Below, piece by piece: positions 7,832 to 16,008 of a stretch of DNA of 64,000 bases (the stretch's first letter is position 1; every line of letters starts with the position of its first letter). This stretch comes from Variovorax sp. (GTDB taxonomy: Bacteria > Pseudomonadota > Gammaproteobacteria > Burkholderiales > Burkholderiaceae_C). The notes beneath the pieces are model-generated. The model did not search any database, was not told the DNA's origin, and saw only the letters and a list, made by a program, of their open reading frames with translations. The stretch is taken from positions 62,001-126,000 of the forward strand of contig JAGIBP010000003.1 in the NCBI GenBank assembly GCA_017744285.1, given 5' to 3'. The position numbers and the translations under genes are program-made.

Positions 7832-8772
7832 GTCGCCTGGGTCGGGTGCCCGGCCTCGACCCACGCGTCGAGCCCGCCCGCCAGGGGCCGCGCGCGCTTC
7901 AGGCCGCGCGAGGCCAGCGCCTGGGCGGCCAGCGCGGCCGAGACCTCGTTGGGGCAGCTGCAGTACAGCACGATCTCGCGGTCATCACCCTCGAAGGGCA
8001 GTTCGACGCGGCGCTGCTGCAGGTCCTTGAGCGCGATCGGCAGCGCGCCGGGAATGCGCCGCGGATCGACCTGCACGCCCGCCTCGCCGCGCACGTCGAT
8101 CACGATCGGGGGCGGGTCGCCATCCATCAAGGTCAGCAGTTCGCCGACGCTCACGCGCGGCATGCCGGTCAGGCGCAGGAAGGTGCGGCGGCGCCAGTAG
8201 CGCACCGCCAGCATCGCGGCGAGCACGACGACGAGCGCCGCGACCGCGATGCTCCCCGCCTGCGACAGCGCATCGAGCACCGCCTGGATCTGGTCGCGGA
8301 AGATGAAGCCCAGGGCGAGGAAGAGCCCCGTCCACAACAGCGCCGCCGCCGTGTCATACGCCACGAAGCGCCAGGAGGACATGCCCAGCGCACCCGCCAT
8401 CGGCGGCGCGATGACCGACACGCCCGGCACGAACTTCGCCAGCACGAGCGACATGCCGCCCCAGCGCCCGATCAGTGTCTCGCTGCGCCGCACGCAGGAA
8501 TCCGGCGACATCGAGATCTTGCACAGCAGCCGCATGAAGCGGTAGCCATAGAGGCGGCCCGCATAGAACCACACGGCATCGCCGAGCACGTTGGCCAGCC
8601 AGGAGGCGGCCACCAGCGCCACGAGCATCGCCGGCTGCGCGATCGCGACCAGCCCGCCCGCCACCACCAGCAGCGGCGAGGCCGGCACCGGCAGCCCGAC
8701 CCGCGCGCAGAAGGTGGCGACGAACACGACCGCGATCGCGTGCTCCACCATCAGGAGGATCAGCTGTTCCAT
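7828..8772 (-). CDS. DedA/VTT-domain membrane protein fused to a C-terminal rhodanese domain
   Basis: 314 residues from ATG at 8772. The N-terminal half is a DedA (SNARE-associated, VTT) membrane domain with GLPVPASPLLVVAGG, GDAVWFYAGRLYG and FVPGVSVIAPPMAG, followed by further hydrophobic segments to about residue 190. The C-terminal half is a rhodanese fold (IVIDVRGEAGVQ, a probable active Cys in LYCSCPNEVSAA, ARPLAGGLDAWVEAG). DedA proteins are linked to lipid carrier movement and membrane energetics; the rhodanese part would face the cytoplasm and handle sulfane sulfur. It lies 132 nt downstream of the propeller-cupredoxin gene on the same strand, possibly in one transcript. Its end overlaps the MFS gene end by 4 nt. 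Confidence 0.85.
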   Translation of the reverse strand: MEQLILLMVEHAIAVVFVATFCARVGLPVPASPLLVVAGGLVAIAQPAMLVALVAASWLANVLGDAVWFYAGRLYGYRFMRLLCKISMSPDSCVRRSETLIGRWGGMSLVLAKFVPGVSVIAPPMAGALGMSSWRFVAYDTAAALLWTGLFLALGFIFRDQIQAVLDALSQAGSIAVAALVVVLAAMLAVRYWRRRTFLRLTGMPRVSVGELLTLMDGDPPPIVIDVRGEAGVQVDPRRIPGALPIALKDLQQRRVELPFEGDDREIVLYCSCPNEVSAALAAQALASRGLKRARPLAGGLDAWVEAGHPTQAT

Positions 8773-8904
8773 GCGGCGCTCCCGTACGGCAGGGGACAGG
8801 CGGCGGGAGGCATCGGCATGGGTCGGCTCTGGCGGTGGAGGAGGCCAGAGCGTAGCGCCTTCGCGGCGCCGCATGCGGCGCAGGGTCGCCCCGCGCCGCA
8901 CGGC

Positions 8905-10116
8905 TCAGTTCACGGTGATGCGCGCCGTCATGTACGGATGCACGGCGCAGACGTAGTCGTACACCCCGGGCTTCGTGAACCGGCGGCTGAAGCCCTGTCC
9001 CGGCATCATCAGGTCCATGCCCGGCGCCTTGTCGGCGAAGGCGATGCCGTGCGGGGCGCCGTCGTTGTTGGTCCAGGTCACGTCCGCGCCGGCGGGGACC
9101 GCGAGGTCCGCCGGCGCGAAGCTGAAGTTGTCGATCGAGACCCTGGCCTGCTTTTGCGCGCTCCCCTTGTGCTGCACCGCGATCTTGCGCGGCGCGTTGC
9201 CGACCGGAATGGTCGTGACCGTCCCGCCGGCCAGGTCGACCACGCTCACGTCGTTCGAGCCCTCGTTGGTGACCATGACGCGCGCATGGTCGGGCAGCAC
9301 GTCGACCCAGTGCGGCTGCTTGCCGACCGCGATGCTGCGCACCGCGCTGCGCGTCGCCGGATCGAACAGCATCAGCTCGCCCGGCCCCTGCACCACCACC
9401 ACGCCCGAGCGCGTGTCGGCGAAGTGATGCGCCACGTGGGGCGATACGCCGGTCGGGATCTGCCCCAGCAGCCGATTCGCCGCCGGGTCGAACACCTGCA
9501 CCGCGCTGACACCGGCCAGCGTGACGTAGAGCACCTTGCCGTCGGGGCCGAACTCCAGGTCGCGCGGCGTCTTCTCCAGCGGCACGGTGGCCGTCACGTT
9601 GCGCGAGGCGAGGTCGACCACCGCGAGCGCGAACTTGCCCGGGGCCTGCGACGACACATAGGCCTGCCGCCCGTCCGGGCTGATCGCGATGGTGTGCGGC
9701 TTGGCGACCGGCACCGTGGCCGCGACGCTGCGCGTGGCGGTGTCGACCAGCGCGACGCGGTCGTCGCCGTTGACCGCGACCAGCAGCCAGCGGCCGTCCG
9801 GCGTCAGCGCCAGGCCCTGCGGCCCCTTGCCGACCTCGACCGTCGATACGACCTCGTCGCTCGCGGTGTCGATCACGCTGAGGCTGCTCGCGGACGAGCC
9901 GCTCACGAACACCTGGGCGTCGTCGCGCGCCACCACGATGCCGTCCGGCCCGGCCGCCACCGGCACCGTGGCGACGACGCGGCCCGCGGCGGTGTCGATC
10001 ACGCTGACCGTGTCGTCCTTGTAGTTGCCCACGTAGGCCTTGGGGCCGGCCGCCAGCGCGGGACCGCCCAGGCAGAGTGCGGCGCACGCGGCCGCGAGGA
10101 TCGATGTGAATCTCAT
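8905..10116 (-). CDS. Secreted YncE-like beta-propeller protein with C-terminal cupredoxin domain
   Basis: 403 residues. A Sec signal (MRFTSILAAACAALCLGG) is followed by repeated propeller blades of the YVTN/YncE type (VSVIDTAAGRVVATVPVAAGPDG and similar, about every 42 residues) to about residue 310. The last 95 residues form a cupredoxin fold (IDNFSFAPADLAVPAGADVTWTN) with plausible type-1 copper ligands: His in PHGIAFA, then Cys, His and Met in CAVHPYM. It is likely a periplasmic copper redox or copper-binding protein. Its promoter matches that of the adjoining ECF sigma gene, so it is probably a target of that sigma factor. Confidence 0.85.
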   Translation of the reverse strand: MRFTSILAAACAALCLGGPALAAGPKAYVGNYKDDTVSVIDTAAGRVVATVPVAAGPDGIVVARDDAQVFVSGSSASSLSVIDTASDEVVSTVEVGKGPQGLALTPDGRWLLVAVNGDDRVALVDTATRSVAATVPVAKPHTIAISPDGRQAYVSSQAPGKFALAVVDLASRNVTATVPLEKTPRDLEFGPDGKVLYVTLAGVSAVQVFDPAANRLLGQIPTGVSPHVAHHFADTRSGVVVVQGPGELMLFDPATRSAVRSIAVGKQPHWVDVLPDHARVMVTNEGSNDVSVVDLAGGTVTTIPVGNAPRKIAVQHKGSAQKQARVSIDNFSFAPADLAVPAGADVTWTNNDGAPHGIAFADKAPGMDLMMPGQGFSRRFTKPGVYDYVCAVHPYMTARITVN

Positions 10117-10163
10117 GAACGCCCTCCTTGAGGGATCGGAAAGATCAGAATCGGCCCATGCAT

Positions 10164-10189
10164 GACGGCCGCCGGGCGCCGCCTATTCC
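10164..10189 (-). promoter_or_regulatory. ECF-type promoter for the propeller-cupredoxin gene
   Basis: On the minus strand a GGAATA -35 element (10189-10184) is followed by a 16-nt spacer, then CGTC (10167-10164) continuing as ATGCATGG. GGAATA-like -35 and CGTC-like -10 boxes are the usual shape of ECF sigma promoters. It lies about 48 nt before the start codon. The same architecture is repeated on the plus strand for the sigma gene. Confidence 0.7.
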
Positions 10190-10213
10190 CGGAGATCCGC
10201 CGAATCGGGCGAC

Positions 10214-10239
10214 GGAATAAATCCGCCGGGCCGCGCGTC
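10214..10239 (+). promoter_or_regulatory. ECF-type autoregulatory promoter of the sigma/anti-sigma operon
   Basis: GGAATA at 10214-10219, a 16-nt spacer and CGTC at 10236-10239 continuing ATGCACGG. Spacer length, both boxes and the downstream ATGCAYGG match the minus-strand promoter at 10189-10164. The two -35 boxes lie back to back, 24 bp apart. The sigma TTG start follows 20 nt after the -10 box, so the leader is very short. Confidence 0.7.
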
Positions 10240-10258
10240 ATGCACGGAAAGCACTGCG

Positions 10259-10834
10259 TTGAACGACCGCACCCGCCAGTTCGAGACCGCGGCCCTGCCG
10301 CACCTGCACGCCGCGTACAACCTGGCGCGCTGGCTGCTGCGCGACGACGCGCAGGCCGAGGACGCGGTGCAGGAGGCCTGCTTGCGCGCATTCCGCTTCT
10401 TCGACGACCTGCGCGGCGCCAGTGCCCGGCCCTGGCTGCTCGGCATCGTGCGCAATGCCTGCTACGACGCCATGCGGCAGTCGCGCCACCTGGCGGATCA
10501 GGTCGCGTTCGACGAATCGCAGGACGGCGGCGCGGAAGACGCGGGCCTGGGCGCCGCGCCGCCCGCCGGCGGGGATCCGGCGGCGGCGTGGGAGCAGCGC
10601 GCGCTCGGCCGGCGCATCGACACCGCCATCGAGGCCCTGGCGCCGCCGTTGCGCGAGGTGATCGTGCTGCGGGAGATGGAGGATCTGTCGTACGAAGACA
10701 TTGCGCGCATCGCCGGCATCCCGATCGGCACGGTGATGTCGCGGCTGTCGCGCGCCCGAGCGCTGCTGCGCCACGCGCTGCAGGACGAAGCACCCCCCGC
10801 CACACCAGGAGCCCACCGCGATGCGACCCGATGA
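10259..10834 (+). CDS. RNA polymerase sigma factor, ECF subfamily
   Basis: 191 residues. Region 2 is seen as HAAYNLARWLLRDDAQAEDAVQEACLRAFRFFDD (residues about 17-50) and region 4 as IEALAPPLREVIVLREMEDLSYEDIARIAGIPIGTVMSRLSRAR near the C-terminus. The start is TTG at 10259 with GGAAAG about 8 nt upstream; no better ATG exists in frame. The next gene, a putative anti-sigma factor, overlaps by 14 nt. The divergent promoters either side of its leader suggest it drives itself and the propeller-cupredoxin gene. The inducing signal is unknown. Confidence 0.92.
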   Translation: MNDRTRQFETAALPHLHAAYNLARWLLRDDAQAEDAVQEACLRAFRFFDDLRGASARPWLLGIVRNACYDAMRQSRHLADQVAFDESQDGGAEDAGLGAAPPAGGDPAAAWEQRALGRRIDTAIEALAPPLREVIVLREMEDLSYEDIARIAGIPIGTVMSRLSRARALLRHALQDEAPPATPGAHRDATR

Positions 10835-11501
10835 ACCGGACGAACTCGGCCTGCTGATCCGGCGCGAAGCCACGCGGCATGCGGCACCGCCAGCGCTCGC
10901 CGGCCGCATCCGCGAGCAACTGCGCGGTGCGGCAGGCGCGCGCCCCGCCCCGCCGAAGACCCGCGTGCGCTGGCTGCCCTCGCTCGCGATCTTCGGCGCG
11001 GGCGCGGCCGCGTCGTGGGCACTGTCGTTCGCGCTGCTGATGAGTCCGGTGGCCGGCACGGTCGGCGCGATCGGCGATGTGGTCGCCGACAGCCACGTGC
11101 GTTCGCTGCTCGCGGACCACCTGACCGATGTCGCCTCATCGGACCACCACACGGTGAAGCCGTGGTTCGCGGGCAAGCTCGATTTCTCCCCGCCGGTGGT
11201 CGACCTCTCGGACGAAGGCCAGCCACTCGTCGGCGCGCGCCTGGACTACCTCGACGGGCATCCGGTGGCGGCGCTGGTCTACCGGTCGGGGCCGCACATC
11301 GTCAACCTGTTCGTCTGGCCCGCCCGCGGCGCCGCCGACACGGCGCCACGGCTTCTTTCGAGGCGCGGCTACAACCTGGTGCAATGGACCGAAGGCGGCA
11401 TGCAGGCCTGGGCCGTGTCGGATCTCAATGCGGTGGAGCTGGAGGCCTTTGCGGGGCGGGTGCGCGAGCGGGTGGCCAGCGCGGCGCCAACCATACGGTG
11501 A
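10821..11501 (+). CDS. Membrane anti-sigma factor
   Basis: 226 residues. The cytoplasmic N-terminal part (residues 1-50, DELGLLIRREATRHAAPPALAGRIREQL) resembles short ECF anti-sigma domains but lacks the zinc-binding H-x3-C-x2-C motif. One transmembrane segment follows (LAIFGAGAAASWALSFALLM, near residues 54-74), then a soluble domain of about 150 residues outside. The start overlaps the end of the sigma gene, typical of sigma/anti-sigma pairs. The assignment rests mainly on position and topology. Its stop abuts the stop of the convergent urtE with no gap. Confidence 0.75.
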   Translation: MRPDEPDELGLLIRREATRHAAPPALAGRIREQLRGAAGARPAPPKTRVRWLPSLAIFGAGAAASWALSFALLMSPVAGTVGAIGDVVADSHVRSLLADHLTDVASSDHHTVKPWFAGKLDFSPPVVDLSDEGQPLVGARLDYLDGHPVAALVYRSGPHIVNLFVWPARGAADTAPRLLSRRGYNLVQWTEGGMQAWAVSDLNAVELEAFAGRVRERVASAAPTIR

Positions 11502-12194
11502 TCAGATCGCCACCAGCTGCCGCACGCCCTGCGCTTCCATGTCCTTGCCGAGGCCGCGCGCGATCACCTCGCCGCGTTCCATCACGAGGTAGTCGTCGGC
11601 CAGCTCCCGCGCGAAGTCGTAGTACTGCTCGCACAGCACGATCGCCATGTCGCCGCGGTCGGCCAGCATGCGGATCACGCGGCCGATGTCCTTGATGATG
11701 CTGGGCTGGATGCCCTCGGTGGGCTCGTCGAGGATCAGCAGCTTGGGCTTCGGCGCGAGCGCACGCGCGATGGCCAGCTGCTGCTGCTGGCCGCCCGAGA
11801 GATCGCCGCCGCGGCGGTTCAGCATCTGCTTGAGCACCGGGAAGAGCTCGTACAGCTCCGGCGGCACGGGCGTGCTGCCCGACTTGTAGGCAAGCCCCAT
11901 GCGCAGGTTCTCCTCGACCGTGAGGCGCGCGAAGATCTCGCGCCCCTGCGGCACGAAGCCCATGCCGGCGCGCGCCCGCTCGTAGGGCGTTCGCCGGTGG
12001 ATCGGCGCGCCGTCGAACTCGATGCTGCCGCTCTTGATGGGCACCAGGCCCATCAGCGACTTGAGCAGCGTGGTCTTGCCGACACCGTTGCGCCCGAGCA
12101 GCACCGTGACCTTGCCCAGGCGCGCCTCGAAGCTGACGTCGCGCAGGATGTGCGAGCCGCCGTAGTACTGGTGAATGTTCCTGACCGTGAGCAT
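11502..12194 (-). CDS. urtE: Urea ABC transporter ATP-binding protein UrtE
   Basis: 230 residues of the LivF-like ATPase family. Walker A is GRNGVGKT, the signature is LSGGQQQQ, and Walker B is LLILDEPTEGIQPS. The IQPS after Walker B and the distal place behind urtABCD point to UrtE. With UrtD it powers import of urea through UrtBC. It starts 13 nt after the urtD stop. Confidence 0.92.
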   Translation of the reverse strand: MLTVRNIHQYYGGSHILRDVSFEARLGKVTVLLGRNGVGKTTLLKSLMGLVPIKSGSIEFDGAPIHRRTPYERARAGMGFVPQGREIFARLTVEENLRMGLAYKSGSTPVPPELYELFPVLKQMLNRRGGDLSGGQQQQLAIARALAPKPKLLILDEPTEGIQPSIIKDIGRVIRMLADRGDMAIVLCEQYYDFARELADDYLVMERGEVIARGLGKDMEAQGVRQLVAI

Positions 12195-12207
12195 GAACCT
12201 GTCTTCC

Positions 12208-13083
12208 TTATCGGCCGAGATAGACCTCGATGACCCGCTCGTCCGCCTGCACCTCGTCGAGCGTGCCTTGCGCGAGCACCGAGCCGTCGCACAGGACGGT
12301 CACGATCTCGGAGATGGTGCGGATGAAGCTCATGTCGTGCTCCACCACCATCAGCGAGTGCTTGCCCTTGAGCGACAGGAACAGCTCCGCGGTGCGCGCC
12401 GTCTCCTCGTCGGTCATGCCGGCCACCGGCTCGTCGAGCAGCAGCAGCTTCGGGTCCTGCATCAGCAGCATGCCGATCTCCAGCCACTGTTTCTGGCCGT
12501 GGCTCAGGTTGCCCGCGAGCCGCAGCACGCTGCCTTCGAGGTGGATGGTGTGCAGCACCTCGGCGAGCCGGTCGCACTGCGCCGAGTCGAGCCTGAAGAG
12601 CATCGACGACCTCACGCCCTTGTCGGTCTTGAGGGCCAGCTCGAGGTTCTCGAACACGGTGAGCTGCTCGAACACCGTCGGCTTCTGGAACTTGCGGCCG
12701 ATGCCGAGCTGGGCGATCTCGGCCTCCTTGTGGCGCAAGAGGTCGATGGTGCTGCCGAAGAACACCGAGCCCTCGTCGGGGCGGGTCTTGCCGGTGATGA
12801 TGTCCATCATCGTGGTCTTGCCCGCGCCGTTCGGCCCGATGATGCAGCGCAGTTCGCCGGGCGCGATGTCCAGCGACAGCTTGTTGATCGCCTTGAAGCC
12901 GTCGAAGCTCACGCTCACGTCTTCCAGGTAGAGGATGCGGCCGTGCGCGACGTCGACTTCGCCGGGGGTCATCGGCCGCGCGTAGCCCGCGGCGCGGCCG
13001 CCGGACTCGGTGTGCAGTGCCTGTTCGAAGGCGAGGTGCCGGGCGACGCGTTCGGCGCCGGCGTCCATCAGGTCGGGGGTCAT
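12208..13083 (-). CDS. urtD: Urea ABC transporter ATP-binding protein UrtD
   Basis: 291 residues of the LivG type. Walker A is GPNGAGKT, the signature is LSHGQKQWLEIGM, and Walker B is LLLLDEPVAGMTDEE. An N-terminal extension of about 45 residues precedes the ATPase core. ATG at 13083 overlaps the urtC stop (ATGA), indicating coupling. Confidence 0.92.
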   Translation of the reverse strand: MTPDLMDAGAERVARHLAFEQALHTESGGRAAGYARPMTPGEVDVAHGRILYLEDVSVSFDGFKAINKLSLDIAPGELRCIIGPNGAGKTTMMDIITGKTRPDEGSVFFGSTIDLLRHKEAEIAQLGIGRKFQKPTVFEQLTVFENLELALKTDKGVRSSMLFRLDSAQCDRLAEVLHTIHLEGSVLRLAGNLSHGQKQWLEIGMLLMQDPKLLLLDEPVAGMTDEETARTAELFLSLKGKHSLMVVEHDMSFIRTISEIVTVLCDGSVLAQGTLDEVQADERVIEVYLGR

Positions 13084-14312
13084 GCGCGGGCTCCCTTGGG
13101 TTCGGCGGCAAGCGGCGGCGCGAGCGATGCGGGCTCGGCGCCCTGCTCCACCGCCACGGCGCGCGGCACGTCGCGGCGCGGCTCGCTGCCGGCGGCTTCG
13201 GACGGCGCGGCCTTCCTGCGGCCCGTCCATTGCCTCACCAGGCCGACGATGCCGCCCGGCAGGAAGAGCGTGACCGCGATGAACAACGCGCCCAGGAAGT
13301 ACAGCCAGTATTCGGGATAGGCCACCGTGAGCCAGCTCTTGGCGCCGTTGACGATGAAGGCGCCGATCACCGGCCCCACGAGCGTCGCGCGCCCGCCGAC
13401 GGCCGCCCAGATCGCGATCTCGATCGAGTTGGCCGGGCTCATCTCGCTCGGGTTGATGATGCCCACCTGCGGCACGTAGAGCGCGCCGGCCACGCCGCAC
13501 ATCACGGCCGAGATGACCCAGATGGTGAGCTTGTAGCCCAGCGGGTTGTAGCCCGAGAACATCACGCGCGACTCGGCATCGCGGATCGCCTGCAGCACAC
13601 GCCCGAACTTGCTCGCGATGAGCCACTTCGAGAACAGCATGAACCCGAGCAGCGTGAGCCCCGTCAGCACGAACAGCACCATGCGCATCTCCTGTGTCGC
13701 GATCGGCACGCCCAGGATGCGCTTGAAATCGGTGAAGCCGTTGTTGCCGCCGAAGCCGGTCTCGTTGCGGAAGAAAAGCAACATCGCCGCGAAGGTCATC
13801 GCCTGCGTGATGATCGAGAAGTACACGCCCTTGATGCGCGAGCGGAAGGCGAAGAAGCCGAACACGAAGGCGACGAGCCCCGGCACCAGGGCGATCAGCA
13901 CCAGCATGGCGACGAAGCTGTCGGACAGCGCCCAGTGCCACGGCAGCGCCTTCCAGTCGAGGAAGACCATGAAGTCCGGCAGGTCGCTCTTGTAGTTGCC
14001 GTCGCGGCCGATCTGGCGCATGAGGTACATGCCCATCATGTAGCCGCCGAGTGCGAAGAAGAGGCCGTGGCCCAGCGAGAGGATGCCGGTGTAGCCCCAG
14101 ATGAGGTCCATCGCGAGCGCGCAGATCGCATAGCACATGATCTTGCCGACCAGCGCCACCGCGTAGTCGCTCATGTGCAGCGCGCTGCCGGCCGGCACCG
14201 CCATGTTCAGGATCGGCGCGAGCGCGCAGACCACGACCAGCGCGATGAAGAAGGCGGTCCAGCCCTTGCCGGTGAGCAGCGGACCTTTGGACGGAAGTAC
14301 GACTTTGCTCAT
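13080..14312 (-). CDS. urtC: Urea ABC transporter permease UrtC
   Basis: 410 residues of the LivM-type permease family with about ten hydrophobic segments. Typical stretches are DLIWGYTGILSLGHGLFFALGGYMMGMYL and the EAA-like loop AIRDAESRVMFSGYNPLGYKL. The C-terminal 45 residues are charged and Ala-rich. ATG at 14312 overlaps the urtB stop. It forms the urea channel with UrtB. Confidence 0.93.
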   Translation of the reverse strand: MSKVVLPSKGPLLTGKGWTAFFIALVVVCALAPILNMAVPAGSALHMSDYAVALVGKIMCYAICALAMDLIWGYTGILSLGHGLFFALGGYMMGMYLMRQIGRDGNYKSDLPDFMVFLDWKALPWHWALSDSFVAMLVLIALVPGLVAFVFGFFAFRSRIKGVYFSIITQAMTFAAMLLFFRNETGFGGNNGFTDFKRILGVPIATQEMRMVLFVLTGLTLLGFMLFSKWLIASKFGRVLQAIRDAESRVMFSGYNPLGYKLTIWVISAVMCGVAGALYVPQVGIINPSEMSPANSIEIAIWAAVGGRATLVGPVIGAFIVNGAKSWLTVAYPEYWLYFLGALFIAVTLFLPGGIVGLVRQWTGRRKAAPSEAAGSEPRRDVPRAVAVEQGAEPASLAPPLAAEPKGARA

Positions 14313-15898
14313 GCCTCGGCACTCCGCCCCTTGACTGCGAAGATGCCCTGCGGCCGCTTCTGGATGAAGATGATGATGAAGACCAGCACCGCGATCTTGG
14401 CGAGCACTGCGCCGGCCCAGCCTTCGATGAACTTGTTGAGGATGCCCAGGCCCAGTGCCGCATACACGGTGCCCGCGAGCTGGCCGACGCCGCCCATCAC
14501 CACGACCATGAACGAGTCGACGATGTAGCTCTGGCCGAGGTCCGGCCCGACGTTGCCGATCTGCGAGAGCGCGCAACCCGCGAGCCCCGCGATGCCCGAG
14601 CCGAGCGCGAAGGCGTAGGTGTCGATGCGCGCGGTGTTCACGCCCATGCACGAGGCGATCGGCCGGTTCTGCGTCACGCCGCGCACGAAGAGGCCGAGGC
14701 GCGTGCGCCCGATGAGCCAGCCCATCGCGAGCAGCACCAGCCCGGCGAAGATGATGATGCCGATGCGGTTCCACGGCAGCGTGACGTTGGAGAGCAGGTT
14801 CAGGCCGCCGCTCATCCAGGCCGGGTTCTCCACGCCGACGTTCTGCGCACCGAAGATCGATCGCACCAGTTGCTGCAGCATGAGGCTGATGCCCCAGGTG
14901 GCGAGCAGCGTCTCCAGCGGCCGGCCGTAGAGGAAGCGGATCACGCCGCGCTCCAGCACCGCGCCGACGAACGCCGACGCCAGGAAGGCGACCGGAATGG
15001 CGGCCACCAGGTACCAGCCGAACATCGACTCGGGCAGATAGCGCTGGAAGACGCCCTGCATCACGTAGGTGGCATAGGCGCCGATCATCATCAGCTCGCC
15101 GTGCGCCATGTTGATCACGCCCATCAGCCCGTAGGTGATCGCGAGGCCGAGCGCCGCGAGCAGCAGCACCGAGCCCAGGCTGATGCCGCTGAAGACCGCG
15201 TTGATGCGGTCGCCCCAGACGAGCGAGCCGTCGATGCTGGCGATCGACGCGGCGATCGCCGCCTTCACGTCGGCCTCGGACTCCTCGGCCAGCCGCTGGT
15301 TGAGCAGCAGCTTGGTATCGGGACTGCGGCTGTCTCCGAGCGCGCGGGCGGCGGCGAGGCGCTTGCCCTTGTCGGCGCTGCCGAGCAGGCTGGCGGCGCG
15401 CACGAGTTCGAGCTGGGCCTTGATCTTCGGGTCGGCTTCGGCGGCCAGCGCCTTCTCGACCATCGGCAGGCGCGATTCGTCGGGCTCCTTGAACAGCGCC
15501 TGCGCGGCTTCCATGCGCACCGCGTCGTCGCGGCTCGTGAGCTTGAGCGCGGCCTGCGCCGCGTCGAGCGCGCCGCGCATCAGGTTGTTGTTGACCACGT
15601 CCTCGGCGTCGTCGGGCAGCTTGAGCTCGGCGCCGCTGACCGGGTCGTAGGCCTTGTCGTCCTTGATGACGAAGACCTGGTCCTGCGTGAACTTCACCGC
15701 ATCATCCGACATCGCCTGGATGAAGGCGGCGGTCTTCTCGTCGGCAGAGATGACGGCCTGGTTGAGCGCCGCGATGCGGGCCTCCGAATCGCCCGAGGCG
15801 ATGGCCTTGGCCTCGTCGGCGGTGAGCGCATGCGAGGGCACTGAGGCCATCGTTGCAAGAAGTGCAAGCCAATGAATGTGGCGCAGGAGTTTGAACAC
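14309..15898 (-). CDS. urtB: Urea ABC transporter permease UrtB with periplasmic N-terminal domain
   Basis: 529 residues. A signal-like segment (LLRHIHWLALLATMASVPSHA) leads a soluble region to about residue 225 with HEAT-like helical repeats, a known trait of UrtB and absent from ordinary LivH. The LivH-type membrane domain follows (LGLAITYGLMGVINMAHGELMMIGAY). GTG at 15898 was chosen because it precedes the signal segment. A structured 110-nt intercistronic region separates it from urtA. Confidence 0.9.
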   Translation of the reverse strand: MFKLLRHIHWLALLATMASVPSHALTADEAKAIASGDSEARIAALNQAVISADEKTAAFIQAMSDDAVKFTQDQVFVIKDDKAYDPVSGAELKLPDDAEDVVNNNLMRGALDAAQAALKLTSRDDAVRMEAAQALFKEPDESRLPMVEKALAAEADPKIKAQLELVRAASLLGSADKGKRLAAARALGDSRSPDTKLLLNQRLAEESEADVKAAIAASIASIDGSLVWGDRINAVFSGISLGSVLLLAALGLAITYGLMGVINMAHGELMMIGAYATYVMQGVFQRYLPESMFGWYLVAAIPVAFLASAFVGAVLERGVIRFLYGRPLETLLATWGISLMLQQLVRSIFGAQNVGVENPAWMSGGLNLLSNVTLPWNRIGIIIFAGLVLLAMGWLIGRTRLGLFVRGVTQNRPIASCMGVNTARIDTYAFALGSGIAGLAGCALSQIGNVGPDLGQSYIVDSFMVVVMGGVGQLAGTVYAALGLGILNKFIEGWAGAVLAKIAVLVFIIIFIQKRPQGIFAVKGRSAEA

Positions 15899-15930
15899 GG
15901 TGTTTCCAGATTCAGGGATCCCGCGGAACC

Positions 15931-15979
15931 GGCTCTGCCGGGCCGCTGGGATCGCCCCCGGAAGGGGGGTGTCAGAGCC
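15931..15979 (-). other. Long hairpin in the urtA-urtB intercistronic region
   Basis: GGCTCTG (15931-15937) pairs with CAGAGCC (15973-15979). Inside this, CCCCC (15955-15959) and GGGGG (15964-15968) enclose GGAA. No T-run follows on the transcribed minus strand, so it is not a classic terminator. It likely stabilises the 3' end of urtA mRNA or reduces read-through, giving excess binding protein. A run of nine G (16000-16008 on the plus strand) lies next to the urtA stop codon. Confidence 0.5.
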
Positions 15980-16008
15980 ACATGGAGTGGGCGAGGCCAG
16001 GGGGGGGG

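Noticed and set aside
6439..10131. Very long plus-strand open frame (1230 codons)
   Set aside because: It covers the MFS gene out of frame and the DedA and propeller genes antisense; composition is Arg/Ala/Gly/His shadow of high-GC codons with no family motif.
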